Below are positions 45,758-54,205 of a stretch of 64,000 bases of DNA, piece by piece. Position 1 is the stretch's first letter, and the number at the start of each line of letters is the position of its first letter. Under the pieces are notes generated by a model. It saw nothing but the letters and a program-made list of their open reading frames with translations. It was not told where the DNA came from and did no database searches. A program made the position numbers and the translations under genes. The stretch covers positions 418,161 to 482,160 of the forward strand of contig NZ_BAFT02000110.1 of NCBI RefSeq assembly GCF_000308475.2, read 5' to 3'. Origin of the DNA: Nocardia brasiliensis NBRC 14402. GTDB taxonomy: Bacteria; Actinomycetota; Actinomycetes; Mycobacteriales; Mycobacteriaceae.

Positions 45758-46423
45758 ATGGCCAACCAGTTTGACCCACGCGCACTCGGCGGCATGGCGC
45801 CGCAGGGCCCGCAGTCGCGCTACATCCTGCCGTCGTTCATCGAGCACTCGAGCTTCGGCGTCAAAGAGTCCAACCCGTACAACAAGCTGTTCGAGGAGCG
45901 CATCATCTTCCTCGGCGTGCAGGTGGACGACGCCTCCGCGAACGACGTGATGGCGCAGCTGCTCGTGCTCGAGTCGCTCGACCCGGACCGCGACATCACC
46001 ATGTACATCAACTCGCCCGGTGGCTCGTTCACCTCGCTGATGGCCATCTACGACACCATGCAGTACGTGCGCGCCGATGTCGCGACCGTCTGCCTGGGTC
46101 AGGCTGCCTCGGCCGCCGCCGTGCTGCTCGCGGCCGGCACCCCGGGCAAGCGCGCCTGCCTGCCCAACGCCCGCGTGCTGATCCACCAGCCGTCGCTGGA
46201 GGGTGGCATCCAGGGTCAGGTGTCGGACCTGGAGATCCAGGCCGCCGAAATCGAGCGCATGCGGCGCCTGATGGAGACCACGCTGGCCCGGCACACCGGT
46301 AAGGACGCGGACACCATCCGCAAGGACACCGACCGCGACAAGATTCTCACCGCCGAAGAGGCCAAGGAATACGGGATCGTTGATACGGTGTTCGACTATC
46401 GCAAGCTCAGCGCACAGAAGTGA
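45758..46423 (+). CDS. clpP2: ATP-dependent Clp protease proteolytic subunit 2
   Basis: A 221-residue ClpP paralogue with Ser118 (GQAASAAAV) and His143 (LIHQPS). Its longer N-terminus, RYILPSFIEHSSFG, is typical of ClpP2. ATG 45758 follows GGAG at seven bases. Transcribed with clpP1; the two rings form the single essential Clp core in mycobacteria, and the same is expected here. Confidence 0.95.
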   Translation: MANQFDPRALGGMAPQGPQSRYILPSFIEHSSFGVKESNPYNKLFEERIIFLGVQVDDASANDVMAQLLVLESLDPDRDITMYINSPGGSFTSLMAIYDTMQYVRADVATVCLGQAASAAAVLLAAGTPGKRACLPNARVLIHQPSLEGGIQGQVSDLEIQAAEIERMRRLMETTLARHTGKDADTIRKDTDRDKILTAEEAKEYGIVDTVFDYRKLSAQK

Positions 46424-46866
46424 TCTCGTCGCGTGTCGCCGTTTCCCGGCGGCGATTCGCGCGCGAATAGCTGTACCCCACGGAGTTCCGGCCGGGAAGC
46501 ACGCCAGGTGGCATGCGGCCCGGCCGGACTGCTTCAATGACGACGTCGGCGCCGAAACACTTCGGTCTCCGGCGTCGATGAACAAGCGGCCGGAGCTCGA
46601 ACAGGCCGTCGCAATGACAGAACGCGCTCCGGTGCCGTGAGAACTCGCACAACCCGGCGGAGAAACATGCTCGAGTTGTCGACCTCCATCGCACACACCA
46701 GGTACGGTCAACCTAGGGACCTTTGCTCCCGGTTGACAGCACTGCCGTACACACCGGAACCGGTCGACGCGTTTTCGACCACGCCGTGGTGCCGACAAGC
46801 AAGGCGGCAGATAGCTGGCAACCTGGACGACGGTTGCACGCGGACAAGGAAGTAGGGACCCACGAG
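46424..46866. promoter_or_regulatory. Intergenic region before clpX, with perfect palindrome
   Basis: No gene is seen in 443 bases where some relatives carry extra genes. ATTCGCGCGCGAAT (46454-46467) is a perfect palindrome 30 bases after clpP2, with TTCGC/GCGAA arms like half-sites of ClgR motifs but with a different spacing. TTGACA at 46733-46738 is a possible -35 box with no clear -10. clpX therefore probably has its own promoter. Confidence 0.45.
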
Positions 46867-48147
46867 ATGGCGCGCATCGGAGATGGCGGCGATCTGCTGA
46901 AATGCTCGTTCTGCGGAAAGAGCCAGAAGCAGGTCAAGAAGCTCATTGCGGGACCAGGGGTGTACATCTGCGACGAGTGCATCGATCTGTGCAACGAGAT
47001 CATCGAGGAAGAACTCGCCGAGTCCAGCGAGGTCAAGCTCGATGAACTGCCCAAGCCGGCGGAGATCCGGGACTTCCTGGAGAACTACGTCATCGGGCAG
47101 GACACCGCCAAGCGCACGCTCGCGGTGGCCGTGTACAACCACTACAAGCGCATTCAGGCCGGCGACAAGGGCCGCGACAGTCGCGGCGAGGTCGTCGAGC
47201 TCACCAAGTCGAACATTCTGATGCTCGGGCCCACCGGCTGCGGCAAGACCTACCTCGCGCAGACCCTGGCCAAGATGCTCAATGTTCCGTTCGCCATCGC
47301 CGACGCGACCGCGCTGACCGAGGCGGGCTACGTCGGTGAGGATGTCGAGAACATCCTGCTGAAGCTGATCCAGGCCGCGGATTACGACGTGAAGCGCGCC
47401 GAGACCGGCATCATCTACATCGACGAGGTCGACAAGATCGCCCGCAAGAGCGAGAACCCGTCGATCACCCGCGACGTCTCCGGCGAGGGCGTGCAGCAGG
47501 CGCTGCTGAAGATCCTGGAGGGCACCCAGGCGAGTGTGCCGCCGCAGGGCGGCCGCAAGCACCCGCACCAGGAGTTCATCCAGATCGACACCACCAACGT
47601 GCTTTTCATCGTGGCGGGCGCGTTCGCCGGCCTGGAGAAGATCGTCTCCGACCGGACCGGCCACCGCGGCATCGGTTTCGGCGCCGAGGTGCGCTCCAAG
47701 GCCGAGGTCGACACCACCGACCACTTCGCCGAGGTGATGCCGGAGGATCTGATCAAGTTCGGTCTGATCCCCGAGTTCATCGGCCGGCTGCCGGTCGTCG
47801 CGTCGGTGACCAACCTGGACAAGGATTCGCTCGTCAAGATCCTGTCCGAGCCGAAGAACGCTCTGGTCAAGCAGTACATCCGGTTGTTCGAGATGGACGG
47901 TGTGGACCTGGAGTTCACCACCGACGCGCTCGAGGCGATCGCCGATCAAGCCATCCTGCGTGGCACCGGCGCCCGTGGCCTGCGCGCCATCATGGAGGAA
48001 GTGCTGCTGCCGGTCATGTACGACATCCCCAGCCGCGACGACGTCGCCAAGGTTGTCGTTGATTCCGACACCGTCACCGAGAACGTGCTGCCGACGATCG
48101 TGCCGCGCAAGGCGCAGCGCACCGAGCGCCGGGAGAAGTCGGCCTAG
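46867..48147 (+). CDS. clpX: ATP-dependent Clp protease ATP-binding subunit ClpX
   Basis: A 426-residue AAA+ unfoldase that feeds proteins to ClpP1P2. The zinc-binding domain has Cys13, Cys16, Cys35 and Cys38; Walker A is GPTGCGKT (121-128), Walker B is IIYIDEVDK, and the IGF-type ClpP-docking loop and RKSENPS pore-region segments are visible. ATG 46867 gives the standard MARIGDGGDLLKCSFCG start; a longer open frame upstream is untranslated leader. Followed by a strong terminator. Confidence 0.97.
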   Translation: MARIGDGGDLLKCSFCGKSQKQVKKLIAGPGVYICDECIDLCNEIIEEELAESSEVKLDELPKPAEIRDFLENYVIGQDTAKRTLAVAVYNHYKRIQAGDKGRDSRGEVVELTKSNILMLGPTGCGKTYLAQTLAKMLNVPFAIADATALTEAGYVGEDVENILLKLIQAADYDVKRAETGIIYIDEVDKIARKSENPSITRDVSGEGVQQALLKILEGTQASVPPQGGRKHPHQEFIQIDTTNVLFIVAGAFAGLEKIVSDRTGHRGIGFGAEVRSKAEVDTTDHFAEVMPEDLIKFGLIPEFIGRLPVVASVTNLDKDSLVKILSEPKNALVKQYIRLFEMDGVDLEFTTDALEAIADQAILRGTGARGLRAIMEEVLLPVMYDIPSRDDVAKVVVDSDTVTENVLPTIVPRKAQRTERREKSA

Positions 48148-48174
48148 TCCTTCGGTACGGACGTACCGTCGAGA

Positions 48175-48201
48175 GAAGCCACCGCGAGTCGCGGTGGCTT
48201 C
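48175..48201 (+). terminator. clpX terminator
   Basis: Perfect 12-bp arms GAAGCCACCGCG and CGCGGTGGCTTC around AGT, followed by TTCGGTTT, 28 bases after clpX. A GGTACG/CGTACC dyad lies just upstream (48154-48167). Confidence 0.9.
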
Positions 48202-48346
48202 TTCGGTTTATCGCGAGTCGTCGCTGGGTAATCTGGTTTGAGGGTTGAGTAGACAGCCCAGCTCGGGATGGCACCGTCGCATCAGGGCGAAAAACTTGCC
48301 GGCAACCGGACTTCACTTTGCCGCGCGCGACAGGACCGAGGTCCTC

Positions 48347-48808
48347 ATGTCGACCACACTCGCTACTTCATCATTCCTCGTCGACAACAAGGCGAGAGCC
48401 GCGACCATCCCGAAGCGAGGTGGGGCACCGAGTCGAGTCACGGTGCCGAATCGGCCCGACCCCTTGGACCGGCTGCGCGTATCCCTGACGGCGCCCAGCG
48501 ACACAGTGACACTGTGTGCGCTCGCCGGTGAGGTCGATTTCTACACCGCTGAGCTGTTCCGCTCCCGGCTGACCGATGCGCTCGGCAACGCTGCCTCGAC
48601 CGTGGTCATCGACCTGTCCCAGGTGACCTTCTTCGGCGTTGCCGGGCTGCAGGTGCTGCTCGAGGCCCGGACCTGGGCCGAGCACATCGGCCGCAGGATT
48701 CGCCTGGTCACAGGCCCGCGCTGCGTGAATCGGCTGCTCGCCGCGGGCGGGGACGTCGCCGCCTTCGACACCACGGACAATCTCGCCGACGCGGTGCTCG
48801 CCTCCTGA
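48347..48808 (+). CDS. STAS-domain anti-sigma factor antagonist
   Basis: A 153-residue protein with a Ser/Arg-rich N-terminal tail (1-45) and a STAS domain (about 50-150). The VVIDLSQVTFFGVAGLQVL strand-helix carries the usual position for a regulatory phospho-serine, but here the residue after Phe-Phe is Gly rather than Ser, so phospho-regulation may be lost or moved. Such proteins release sigma-B/F-type factors by binding kinase anti-sigma factors. No partner kinase is adjacent. Start ATG 48347 has a weak binding site. Confidence 0.85.
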   Translation: MSTTLATSSFLVDNKARAATIPKRGGAPSRVTVPNRPDPLDRLRVSLTAPSDTVTLCALAGEVDFYTAELFRSRLTDALGNAASTVVIDLSQVTFFGVAGLQVLLEARTWAEHIGRRIRLVTGPRCVNRLLAAGGDVAAFDTTDNLADAVLAS

Positions 48809-48837
48809 CCGCCGTCGGCGGACACTACGATTCGAGC

Positions 48838-49122
48838 ATGTTCGCCCACCGCCGCCTCGAGCGGAAGATCGACGCACTGCACGTCAAGCTGGATCTGATC
48901 CTCGATCATCTGGGGATCCAGGAACGTCCCGACCTGACCACCGCCAAACCCATCCCCGCGATGCCGGTCGCTCCGCGTCCCGTATCGTTCAGCTGGGCCG
49001 AGATCGATGACCTTCTGGTGCAGGGCAAGAAGATTCAAGCTATCAAGCGCTACCGCGAGCTCACCGGTGCGGGGTTGAAAGACGCCAAAGACGCTGTGGA
49101 GCAACACGAACGCCGGTACTGA
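48838..49122 (+). CDS. Small ribosomal protein L7/L12 C-terminal-like protein
   Basis: A 94-residue protein. Residues 1-30 form an amphipathic helix (RRLERKIDALHVKLDLILDHLG), and the C-terminal 45 residues, GKKIQAIKRYRELTGAGLKD then AKDAVE, match the L7/L12 C-terminal helix-turn motif seen in several small actinobacterial proteins that are not ribosomal. Role unknown. It begins 29 bases after the STAS gene and may be co-transcribed with it. Confidence 0.8.
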   Translation: MFAHRRLERKIDALHVKLDLILDHLGIQERPDLTTAKPIPAMPVAPRPVSFSWAEIDDLLVQGKKIQAIKRYRELTGAGLKDAKDAVEQHERRY

Positions 49123-49134
49123 GCGCGGTTTCCG

Positions 49135-49587
49135 TCATAGCGGCACCGGTCGCTCGTGCACCACATGCTTCATCACCAGGGTCGAAGTGAGGTGTTGCAC
49201 ACCGGGCAGCGTCGCCAGGCGCTCGTCGTAAAGCTGTTGGAACGCAGGCAGATCCGCGGCTACGACGCGCAACAGGAAATCGGGATCGCCGAACAGGCGC
49301 TGTGCTTGCAGCACATGCGGTATCTCCGCGACCGCCTGCTCGAACGCGGCGACGGTGGGGCGATCCTCCTGCCGCATCGTGACGAAGACCAGCGCCTCGA
49401 AGGTCAAACCGACGGCCGCCGCGTCGACCAGTGCGCGATAGCCGCGGATCACCCCCGACTTCTCCAGCTCCCGCAACCGGCGGTGACACGGCGAGAGACT
49501 GAGGCGCACCCGGGCGGCGAGCTCGGTGATCGTCAAACGGCCGTCGTGCTGTAGCTCGGCAATAATCTTCCGGTCGATCCGATCCAT
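49135..49587 (-). CDS. Lrp/AsnC-family regulator
   Basis: A 150-residue regulator with N-terminal winged HTH (about 3-50: LTITELAARVRLSLSPCHRR) and a C-terminal RAM ligand-binding domain. It is divergent from a LysE-type exporter with about 110 bases between starts, the standard arrangement for an amino-acid sensor controlling an amino-acid exporter. ATG 49587. Confidence 0.93.
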   Translation of the reverse strand: MDRIDRKIIAELQHDGRLTITELAARVRLSLSPCHRRLRELEKSGVIRGYRALVDAAAVGLTFEALVFVTMRQEDRPTVAAFEQAVAEIPHVLQAQRLFGDPDFLLRVVAADLPAFQQLYDERLATLPGVQHLTSTLVMKHVVHERPVPL

Positions 49588-49697
49588 GCGGAAGATTCTT
49601 CCACAATCTGGGGCTCACCTGCGAAAAGTTGGAATCACCTCCCCGTTGATCGCACCTATCCTTCCTGGGGGTCGCTGTTCGAGGGAGAGGGTTGGGT

Positions 49698-50315
49698 ATG
49701 GCTGTCGGGTACATCGCCGCGTTCTGGACGGTGTCGGTGCTGCTGATCCTGGTTCCCGGTGCGGACTGGGCGTACGCGATCGCCGCGGGCCTGCGGGAGC
49801 GGTCGGTGGTGCCCGCGGTCGGCGGGCTGCTGCTGGGTTATGTCGCGCTGACCGTGGTGGTCGCGACCGGCGTCGCGGCGGTCGTCGATCGGAATCCGGT
49901 TGTGCTGACGGCACTTACGGTGTTCGGCGGGCTGTATCTGATGTGGCTCGGCGGGACGACGCTGGCCGCGTCGAACGCACCCACCGCAGTGGCGGGGGAG
50001 CAGAACCCCGCGCCGTGGGGCGCGAGCCTGTTGCGCGGCATCGGGATCAGCGGCCTGAATCCCAAGGCGCTGTTGCTTTTCGTGGCATTGCTGCCGCAGT
50101 TCACCGACCGGACCGGGAGCTGGCCGCTCGCCGCTCAGATCGGCGCACTGGGATTGATCCACACCCTCAGCTGCGCGGTGATCTACTTGGGCGTCGGCAT
50201 GCTGGCTCGGACTGTGCTGCGTGCCCGGCCCACCGCGGCCCGGATCGTCACCAGAATCTCCGGCGTGGCAATGCTTTTGATCGGCGGGCTGCTGCTGGTG
50301 GAGCGGTTGATCTGA
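49698..50315 (+). CDS. LysE-family amino acid exporter
   Basis: A 205-residue membrane protein with about six transmembrane helices. The LVPGADWAYAIAAGLR segment near residue 20 and GISGLNPKALLLFVALLPQF near 115 are LysE/RhtB signatures. ATG 49698 follows GGGAGAGGG. The neighbouring divergent Lrp regulator suggests induction by the exported amino acid. It converges on the PhzF gene with only three bases between stops. Confidence 0.92.
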   Translation: MAVGYIAAFWTVSVLLILVPGADWAYAIAAGLRERSVVPAVGGLLLGYVALTVVVATGVAAVVDRNPVVLTALTVFGGLYLMWLGGTTLAASNAPTAVAGEQNPAPWGASLLRGIGISGLNPKALLLFVALLPQFTDRTGSWPLAAQIGALGLIHTLSCAVIYLGVGMLARTVLRARPTAARIVTRISGVAMLLIGGLLLVERLI

Positions 50316-50318
50316 GTC

Positions 50319-50960
50319 CTACTCCGCTGTTACGCGTCCACCGACTTCGATCAGCCCGCCCGGCTGCGGTGCGGTCGCGATGATCGAACCGCGACCTTGC
50401 GAAATATGCAGGGGGCGTGCGAGTTCGGCGGTGAGGAGCAGGGCGGCGGCGCCTGTTGCTTCGTCCTCATCGATACCGTCACCACGGCCGGGGAAGGCGC
50501 GGGCGCGCACGTGACCGGCCTGCTCGTCCTGCCATGCCCAAGCGTAGATCCATTCACCCGGCTCGGGCACGGTCAGCGCGTCCACGTCGGCCGCGGATCC
50601 GTACTGGCGCAACGTCCGTGGCGGTGCCCACTCGGATCGTGCTGCGATATAGGTGAATTCGTCGTCATAGCGGACACCGACGACGCCCGCCGCGGTCACG
50701 AGTTCGGACGCACCGAGCAGCCAGGCCGTCCCCACGCACGGATGCCCGGCGAAGGGGAGGCGCACCGTCGGGGTGTAGATATCGATGACCCCGCGCTCGG
50801 CGTCATCGACGAACACCGTCTCACTGAACCCCAACTCCGCGGCAAAGCGTTGCCGCGCCGCCACATCCGCCACAGCAGCCCCGTCCCGCACCACCCCGAG
50901 CCGGTTCCCGAAACCGCCCCCTGGTCCACAGAACACGCGCAACACGTCGTACTCGATCAC
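50319..50960 (-). CDS. PhzF-family isomerase/epimerase
   Basis: A 213-residue protein of the PhzF/diaminopimelate epimerase fold: VIEYDVLRVFCG start, GFSETVF with the conserved Glu, and FAGHPCVGTAWLL near residue 70. The family averages about 260-300 residues, so this is short and appears to have a reduced second half (DEDEATGAAALLLTAELA retained). The reaction is unknown; no phenazine genes are present. GTG 50960 is chosen because the family motif starts there; upstream extension runs into repeat DNA. Confidence 0.82.
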   Translation of the reverse strand: MIEYDVLRVFCGPGGGFGNRLGVVRDGAAVADVAARQRFAAELGFSETVFVDDAERGVIDIYTPTVRLPFAGHPCVGTAWLLGASELVTAAGVVGVRYDDEFTYIAARSEWAPPRTLRQYGSAADVDALTVPEPGEWIYAWAWQDEQAGHVRARAFPGRGDGIDEDEATGAAALLLTAELARPLHISQGRGSIIATAPQPGGLIEVGGRVTAE

Positions 50961-51080
50961 CCGACGAGTCAACCACGCCCGCACCGGTGAATGCAGGCGC
51001 ATTCGGCGGCGGGTGAGTGTGCGTACCAGCCGGTGGCGGCAGGGGTGCACGCATGCGTAGCGGCCACTGTGCCGCCGCAG

Positions 51081-51152
51081 CCGCACCCCCTCTGCGTTCC
51101 CGCACCCGCTGTGGCAGGCCGTAGCGGGTGCGAAGGCTCAGAAAGGGTGCGA
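51081..51152. repeat. 72-bp nested-palindrome repeat, copy 1
   Basis: Outer arms CCGCACCCCCTCTG and CAGAAAGGGTGCG flank inner arms GCACCCGCT and AGCGGGTGC, which pair perfectly around GTGGCAGGCCGT. The copy continues in CAGCAGAAGAGCGC shared with copy 3. It lies upstream of the PhzF gene. Confidence 0.85.
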
Positions 51153-51332
51153 CGCAGCAGAAGAGCGCAGCGGCTCAGCGAGCGCGGCGGCGGGCGGCGG
51201 CATGCGACGGCGGGCGGCGATCCCTCTCGACTCCGATGACGAGGCGGTGTGCGGTGGCGCGGGGAGGGTGCGCATGCGCAGCAGCCGCTGCGCCACCACC
51301 GGATCGGCGCGGCCGATAACCAAGTGCCGCAG
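51153..51332. other. Spacer between two repeat copies
   Basis: GC-rich, without credible gene or promoter. It includes CAGCAGCCGCTGCGCCAC, similar to CAGCGGCCGCTGCGCC upstream of copy 3, so the repeat family probably extends leftwards of its 72-bp core. Confidence 0.4.
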
Positions 51333-51404
51333 CCGCACCCGTTCTGTGTTAGCGCACCGGCTGTGGCAGGTCGTAGGGGGTGCGAAGGCTCAGAAAGGGT
51401 GCGG
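51333..51404. repeat. 72-bp nested-palindrome repeat, copy 2
   Basis: Outer arms CCGCACCCGTTCTG and CAGAAAGGGTGCGG pair with one mismatch; the interior GCGCACC/GGGTGCG pair is weaker than in copy 1. Same orientation and length as copies 1 and 3. Confidence 0.85.
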
Positions 51405-51531
51405 CGCAAAGGAAGCGGGGGCAGCGGGTCGTGACGCTGAGTGGTGGCCGGAGTTGTCGTGGCTGCGCCATCGCGAATTGGTGCCGGGGCGGCCACGCCT
51501 CGTGGCGGCCCCGGGTACCAGGACGACCGGG

Positions 51532-52512
51532 CTACTGGTGGCCGAGCACTGGGTGGGGGTGGTAGGGGGTTTCCAGGGTGGTGATTTCGGCTTCGGTGAG
51601 GTGTAGTCGCACGGCGTCGAGGGCGTCGTTCAGGTGGTTCGGTTTGGTGGCGCCGATGATGGGGGCGGTGACGCCGGGGCGGCCGAGGAGCCAGGCGAGG
51701 GCGATCTGGGCTGGGGGCAGGTCGCGGGCGGCGGCTACATGGCGGACCGCGTCTACGACGTCGAAGTCGTTGTCGGTGTACATGTTTGCGGCGATGTGGT
51801 CGGAGCTGGAGCGGGCGGTGGTGGGGTGGCCGCCGCGGGTGCGGGAGCCGGTGAGGAGTCCGCGGGCGAGCGGACTCCAGGGGATCACGCCGACACCCTG
51901 GTCGCGGCAGAGCGGGAGCATTTCGCGTTCCTCCTCCCGGTAGACGAGGTTGTAGTGGTTCTGCATCGCGACGAACTTCGTCCAGCCGTGCGTGTCGGCG
52001 ACGTGCTGTGCCTTCGCGAACTGCCAGGCGAACATGCTGGACGCGCCGATATACCGAGCTTTCCCGGCGGCGACCACGTCGTGAAGGGCCTGCATGGTTT
52101 CCTCGATCGGCGTCTCGTCGTCCCAGCGGTGGATCTGATACAGGTCGACGTGGTCGACCCCCAACCGGTCGAGCGAAGCGTCGATGGCGGACATGATGTG
52201 CTTGCGGGACAGGCCTTTGTCGTTCGGTCCGGAACCCATCGGGAAGTACACCTTGGTGGCCAGCACGTAGTCGTCGCGGCGCGGGAACAGCTTGCCCAGC
52301 AGCCGCCCGGTGATCGATTCGCTGACTCCCGCGGAGTACATGTCCGCGGTGTCGAAGAAGTTCACCCCGGACTCGACCGCCTGCCGGACGATCGGTTCGG
52401 CGGCGTCTTCGCCGAGCACCCATGCCCACGACGCGGGGTCGCCGTAGCTCATCATGCCCAGGCAGATCCGGGACACGGTGAGGCCGGTGCTGCCCAATCG
52501 GCGGTATTCCAT
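51532..52512 (-). CDS. Aldo/keto reductase
   Basis: A 326-residue NADPH-dependent oxidoreductase of the AKR superfamily (YghZ/YajO-like). FFDTADMYSAG holds catalytic Asp and Tyr near residues 55-60, ATKVYFP the Lys near 86, and DLYQIHRWD the His near 125; the C-terminal GATKPNHLNDAL binds the cofactor. ATG 52512 overlaps the EamA stop by one base (TGATG), so both are one unit. Substrate unknown. Confidence 0.94.
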   Translation of the reverse strand: MEYRRLGSTGLTVSRICLGMMSYGDPASWAWVLGEDAAEPIVRQAVESGVNFFDTADMYSAGVSESITGRLLGKLFPRRDDYVLATKVYFPMGSGPNDKGLSRKHIMSAIDASLDRLGVDHVDLYQIHRWDDETPIEETMQALHDVVAAGKARYIGASSMFAWQFAKAQHVADTHGWTKFVAMQNHYNLVYREEEREMLPLCRDQGVGVIPWSPLARGLLTGSRTRGGHPTTARSSSDHIAANMYTDNDFDVVDAVRHVAAARDLPPAQIALAWLLGRPGVTAPIIGATKPNHLNDALDAVRLHLTEAEITTLETPYHPHPVLGHQ

Positions 52513-53396
52513 CAGTTCTCCTCGTTGTCGTGTTGTCGGTGGATCGAGACGCCCGCGGCGATCAGCGCGATGCCGGCCAGTTCCTGGACGGTGGGGACTT
52601 GGGCGAGCACCACGATCCCGATCACCGCCGCGACCGCGGGCAGGATGCTGAGCAGCAGGGCGAAGGTGTTGCGGCGTAATCGCGCCATGGCGAGCTGATC
52701 GGTCACGTAAGGAATGACCGAGGAACAGAGCCCGACGCCGATCCCGGCGAGCAATGCCACGGGACTGGTGAACGCTGGGACGGCAGCGCCGAGACAGAAC
52801 GGCATCGCCACCACCGCGGCGATCGACATCGCGGCTGCGAGCTGGTCGAGGCCGGAAACCGCTGTGCTGTTGGCGATCCGGTGGCCGAGCAGCACGTACA
52901 GCAGGAACAGCGCGCAGTTGGCGAACGCGAAGACGAATCCGATCGGCGCGCCGGCCAGTTGGATATCGGTCAGCGCGACGACCCCGCCGACGGCGAGCAC
53001 AAGGGCGATCATGTTGCGCCCGTTGCGCAGACCGATCGCGGCGAGCACGATCGGCCCGAGGAATTCGATCGCGCCGACGGTGGCCAGCGGCAGCCGCGCG
53101 ATGGCGAGATAGAACGTCGCGTTCATCGCCGCGAGCACGATCCCGAGGGCGAACAGCTCCCGTCGCTGTTCAGAGGTGCCGTGCCGGAGCAACCGCCATG
53201 GCCTGCGCCAGATCGCGAACACCAGTGCGGCGCTGACGATCCGCAGCCACGCCACGCCGAGCACATCCACCCGGGCGAACAGCAGCACGGCGCAGGCGGG
53301 ACCGAGGTAGTGGAAGACCGCGCTGATGCCGAAGTAGGCCACGGCGGGTACGCGTGGGGCCGTGCGTTGTGCGATGCCCCGCGACGATTCGGTCAT
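52512..53396 (-). CDS. EamA-family (RhtA-like) exporter
   Basis: A 294-residue membrane protein with about ten transmembrane helices in two EamA repeats. The NATFYLAIARLPLATVGAIE segment near residue 95 and the PVALLAGIGVGLCSSVIPY segment near 220 are typical of RhtA-type amino-acid or metabolite exporters. ATG 53396. It is divergent from an Lrp-type regulator (63 bases apart), again the regulator-exporter layout, and co-translated with the aldo/keto reductase. Confidence 0.92.
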   Translation of the reverse strand: MTESSRGIAQRTAPRVPAVAYFGISAVFHYLGPACAVLLFARVDVLGVAWLRIVSAALVFAIWRRPWRLLRHGTSEQRRELFALGIVLAAMNATFYLAIARLPLATVGAIEFLGPIVLAAIGLRNGRNMIALVLAVGGVVALTDIQLAGAPIGFVFAFANCALFLLYVLLGHRIANSTAVSGLDQLAAAMSIAAVVAMPFCLGAAVPAFTSPVALLAGIGVGLCSSVIPYVTDQLAMARLRRNTFALLLSILPAVAAVIGIVVLAQVPTVQELAGIALIAAGVSIHRQHDNEEN

Positions 53397-53459
53397 GCGG
53401 AGTATCTTCCGAAGAAATACCCGCGGCCGGAATGGCACTATCCAGGAAGATGGCGTGAG

Positions 53460-53966
53460 TTGTCTGGAAAATCAAGGCAGAACAGCCACATCGCCTTCAC
53501 CGATCGGGCGCGGCTGTTGGACGAGGTGAATGTGCGCCTGCTCGACGAGTTGCACGCCGATCCGCGACTGTCCATGTCCGAACTCGCGCGCCGCGTCGGC
53601 ATGTCGGCGCCGGCGGTCACCGAGCGGGTACAGCGCCTGGAGCAGAGTGGCGTGATCACCGGCTTCCGGATGGAGGTCGACCCGGCCGCGCTCGGCATGC
53701 CGGTGACCGCTCTTGTGCGCATCCGGCCCGGGCCCGGCCAACTGCCCAAGATCGTGGCGGCCGCTCGCGACACCCCGCAGGTGGTCGAGTGTTTCCGGAT
53801 CACCGGCGAAGACTGTTTCCTGCTGAAGGTGCACGGCCCGTCGATCAGCGAACTGGAGGAACTGCTCGACGGGTTCCTCATGTTCGGCCAGACCACCACC
53901 TCGATCGTGGTATCCGAGCCGGTGCCCCGCCGCCCCTTACCCGTCCCGATGCAGCACAGGCGTTAG
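53460..53966 (+). CDS. Lrp/AsnC-family regulator
   Basis: A 168-residue Lrp-type regulator with HTH (about 30-65: LSMSELARRVGMSAPAVTER) and RAM domain. The start is uncertain: TTG 53460 has AGGAAG upstream and is used; an internal GTG near 53525 would shorten the protein by about 22 residues. It is divergent from the EamA exporter and probably controls it. Its 3' side runs into repeat DNA. Confidence 0.85.
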   Translation: MSGKSRQNSHIAFTDRARLLDEVNVRLLDELHADPRLSMSELARRVGMSAPAVTERVQRLEQSGVITGFRMEVDPAALGMPVTALVRIRPGPGQLPKIVAAARDTPQVVECFRITGEDCFLLKVHGPSISELEELLDGFLMFGQTTTSIVVSEPVPRRPLPVPMQHRR

Positions 53967-54030
53967 CGAGCGCGGCGGGTGGGCTGCGTGTGCCCAGCGG
54001 CCGCTGCGCCGCCGAACCCGAGTGTCGTAG

Positions 54031-54102
54031 CCGCACCCGTTCTGTGTTCGCGCACCTGCTGGGGCGGGTCGTAGAGGGTGCGAAGGCTCAATAGGGGTGC
54101 GG
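54031..54102. repeat. 72-bp nested-palindrome repeat, copy 3
   Basis: Arms CCGCACCCGTTCTG and CAATAGGGGTGCGG; interior GCGCACC/GGGTGCG as in copy 2. Followed by GCAGCAGAAGAGCGC as in copy 1. Same orientation as the other copies. Confidence 0.85.
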
Positions 54103-54205
54103 CGCAGCAGAAGAGCGCCGCGGTGGGCCAAGTGCTCCAGCTGGGCGGGTTGATGGCAGCCGAGGTTTGGAGCGGCTGTGCGATCGCGGAGCGGTGTGGG
54201 CGGCG

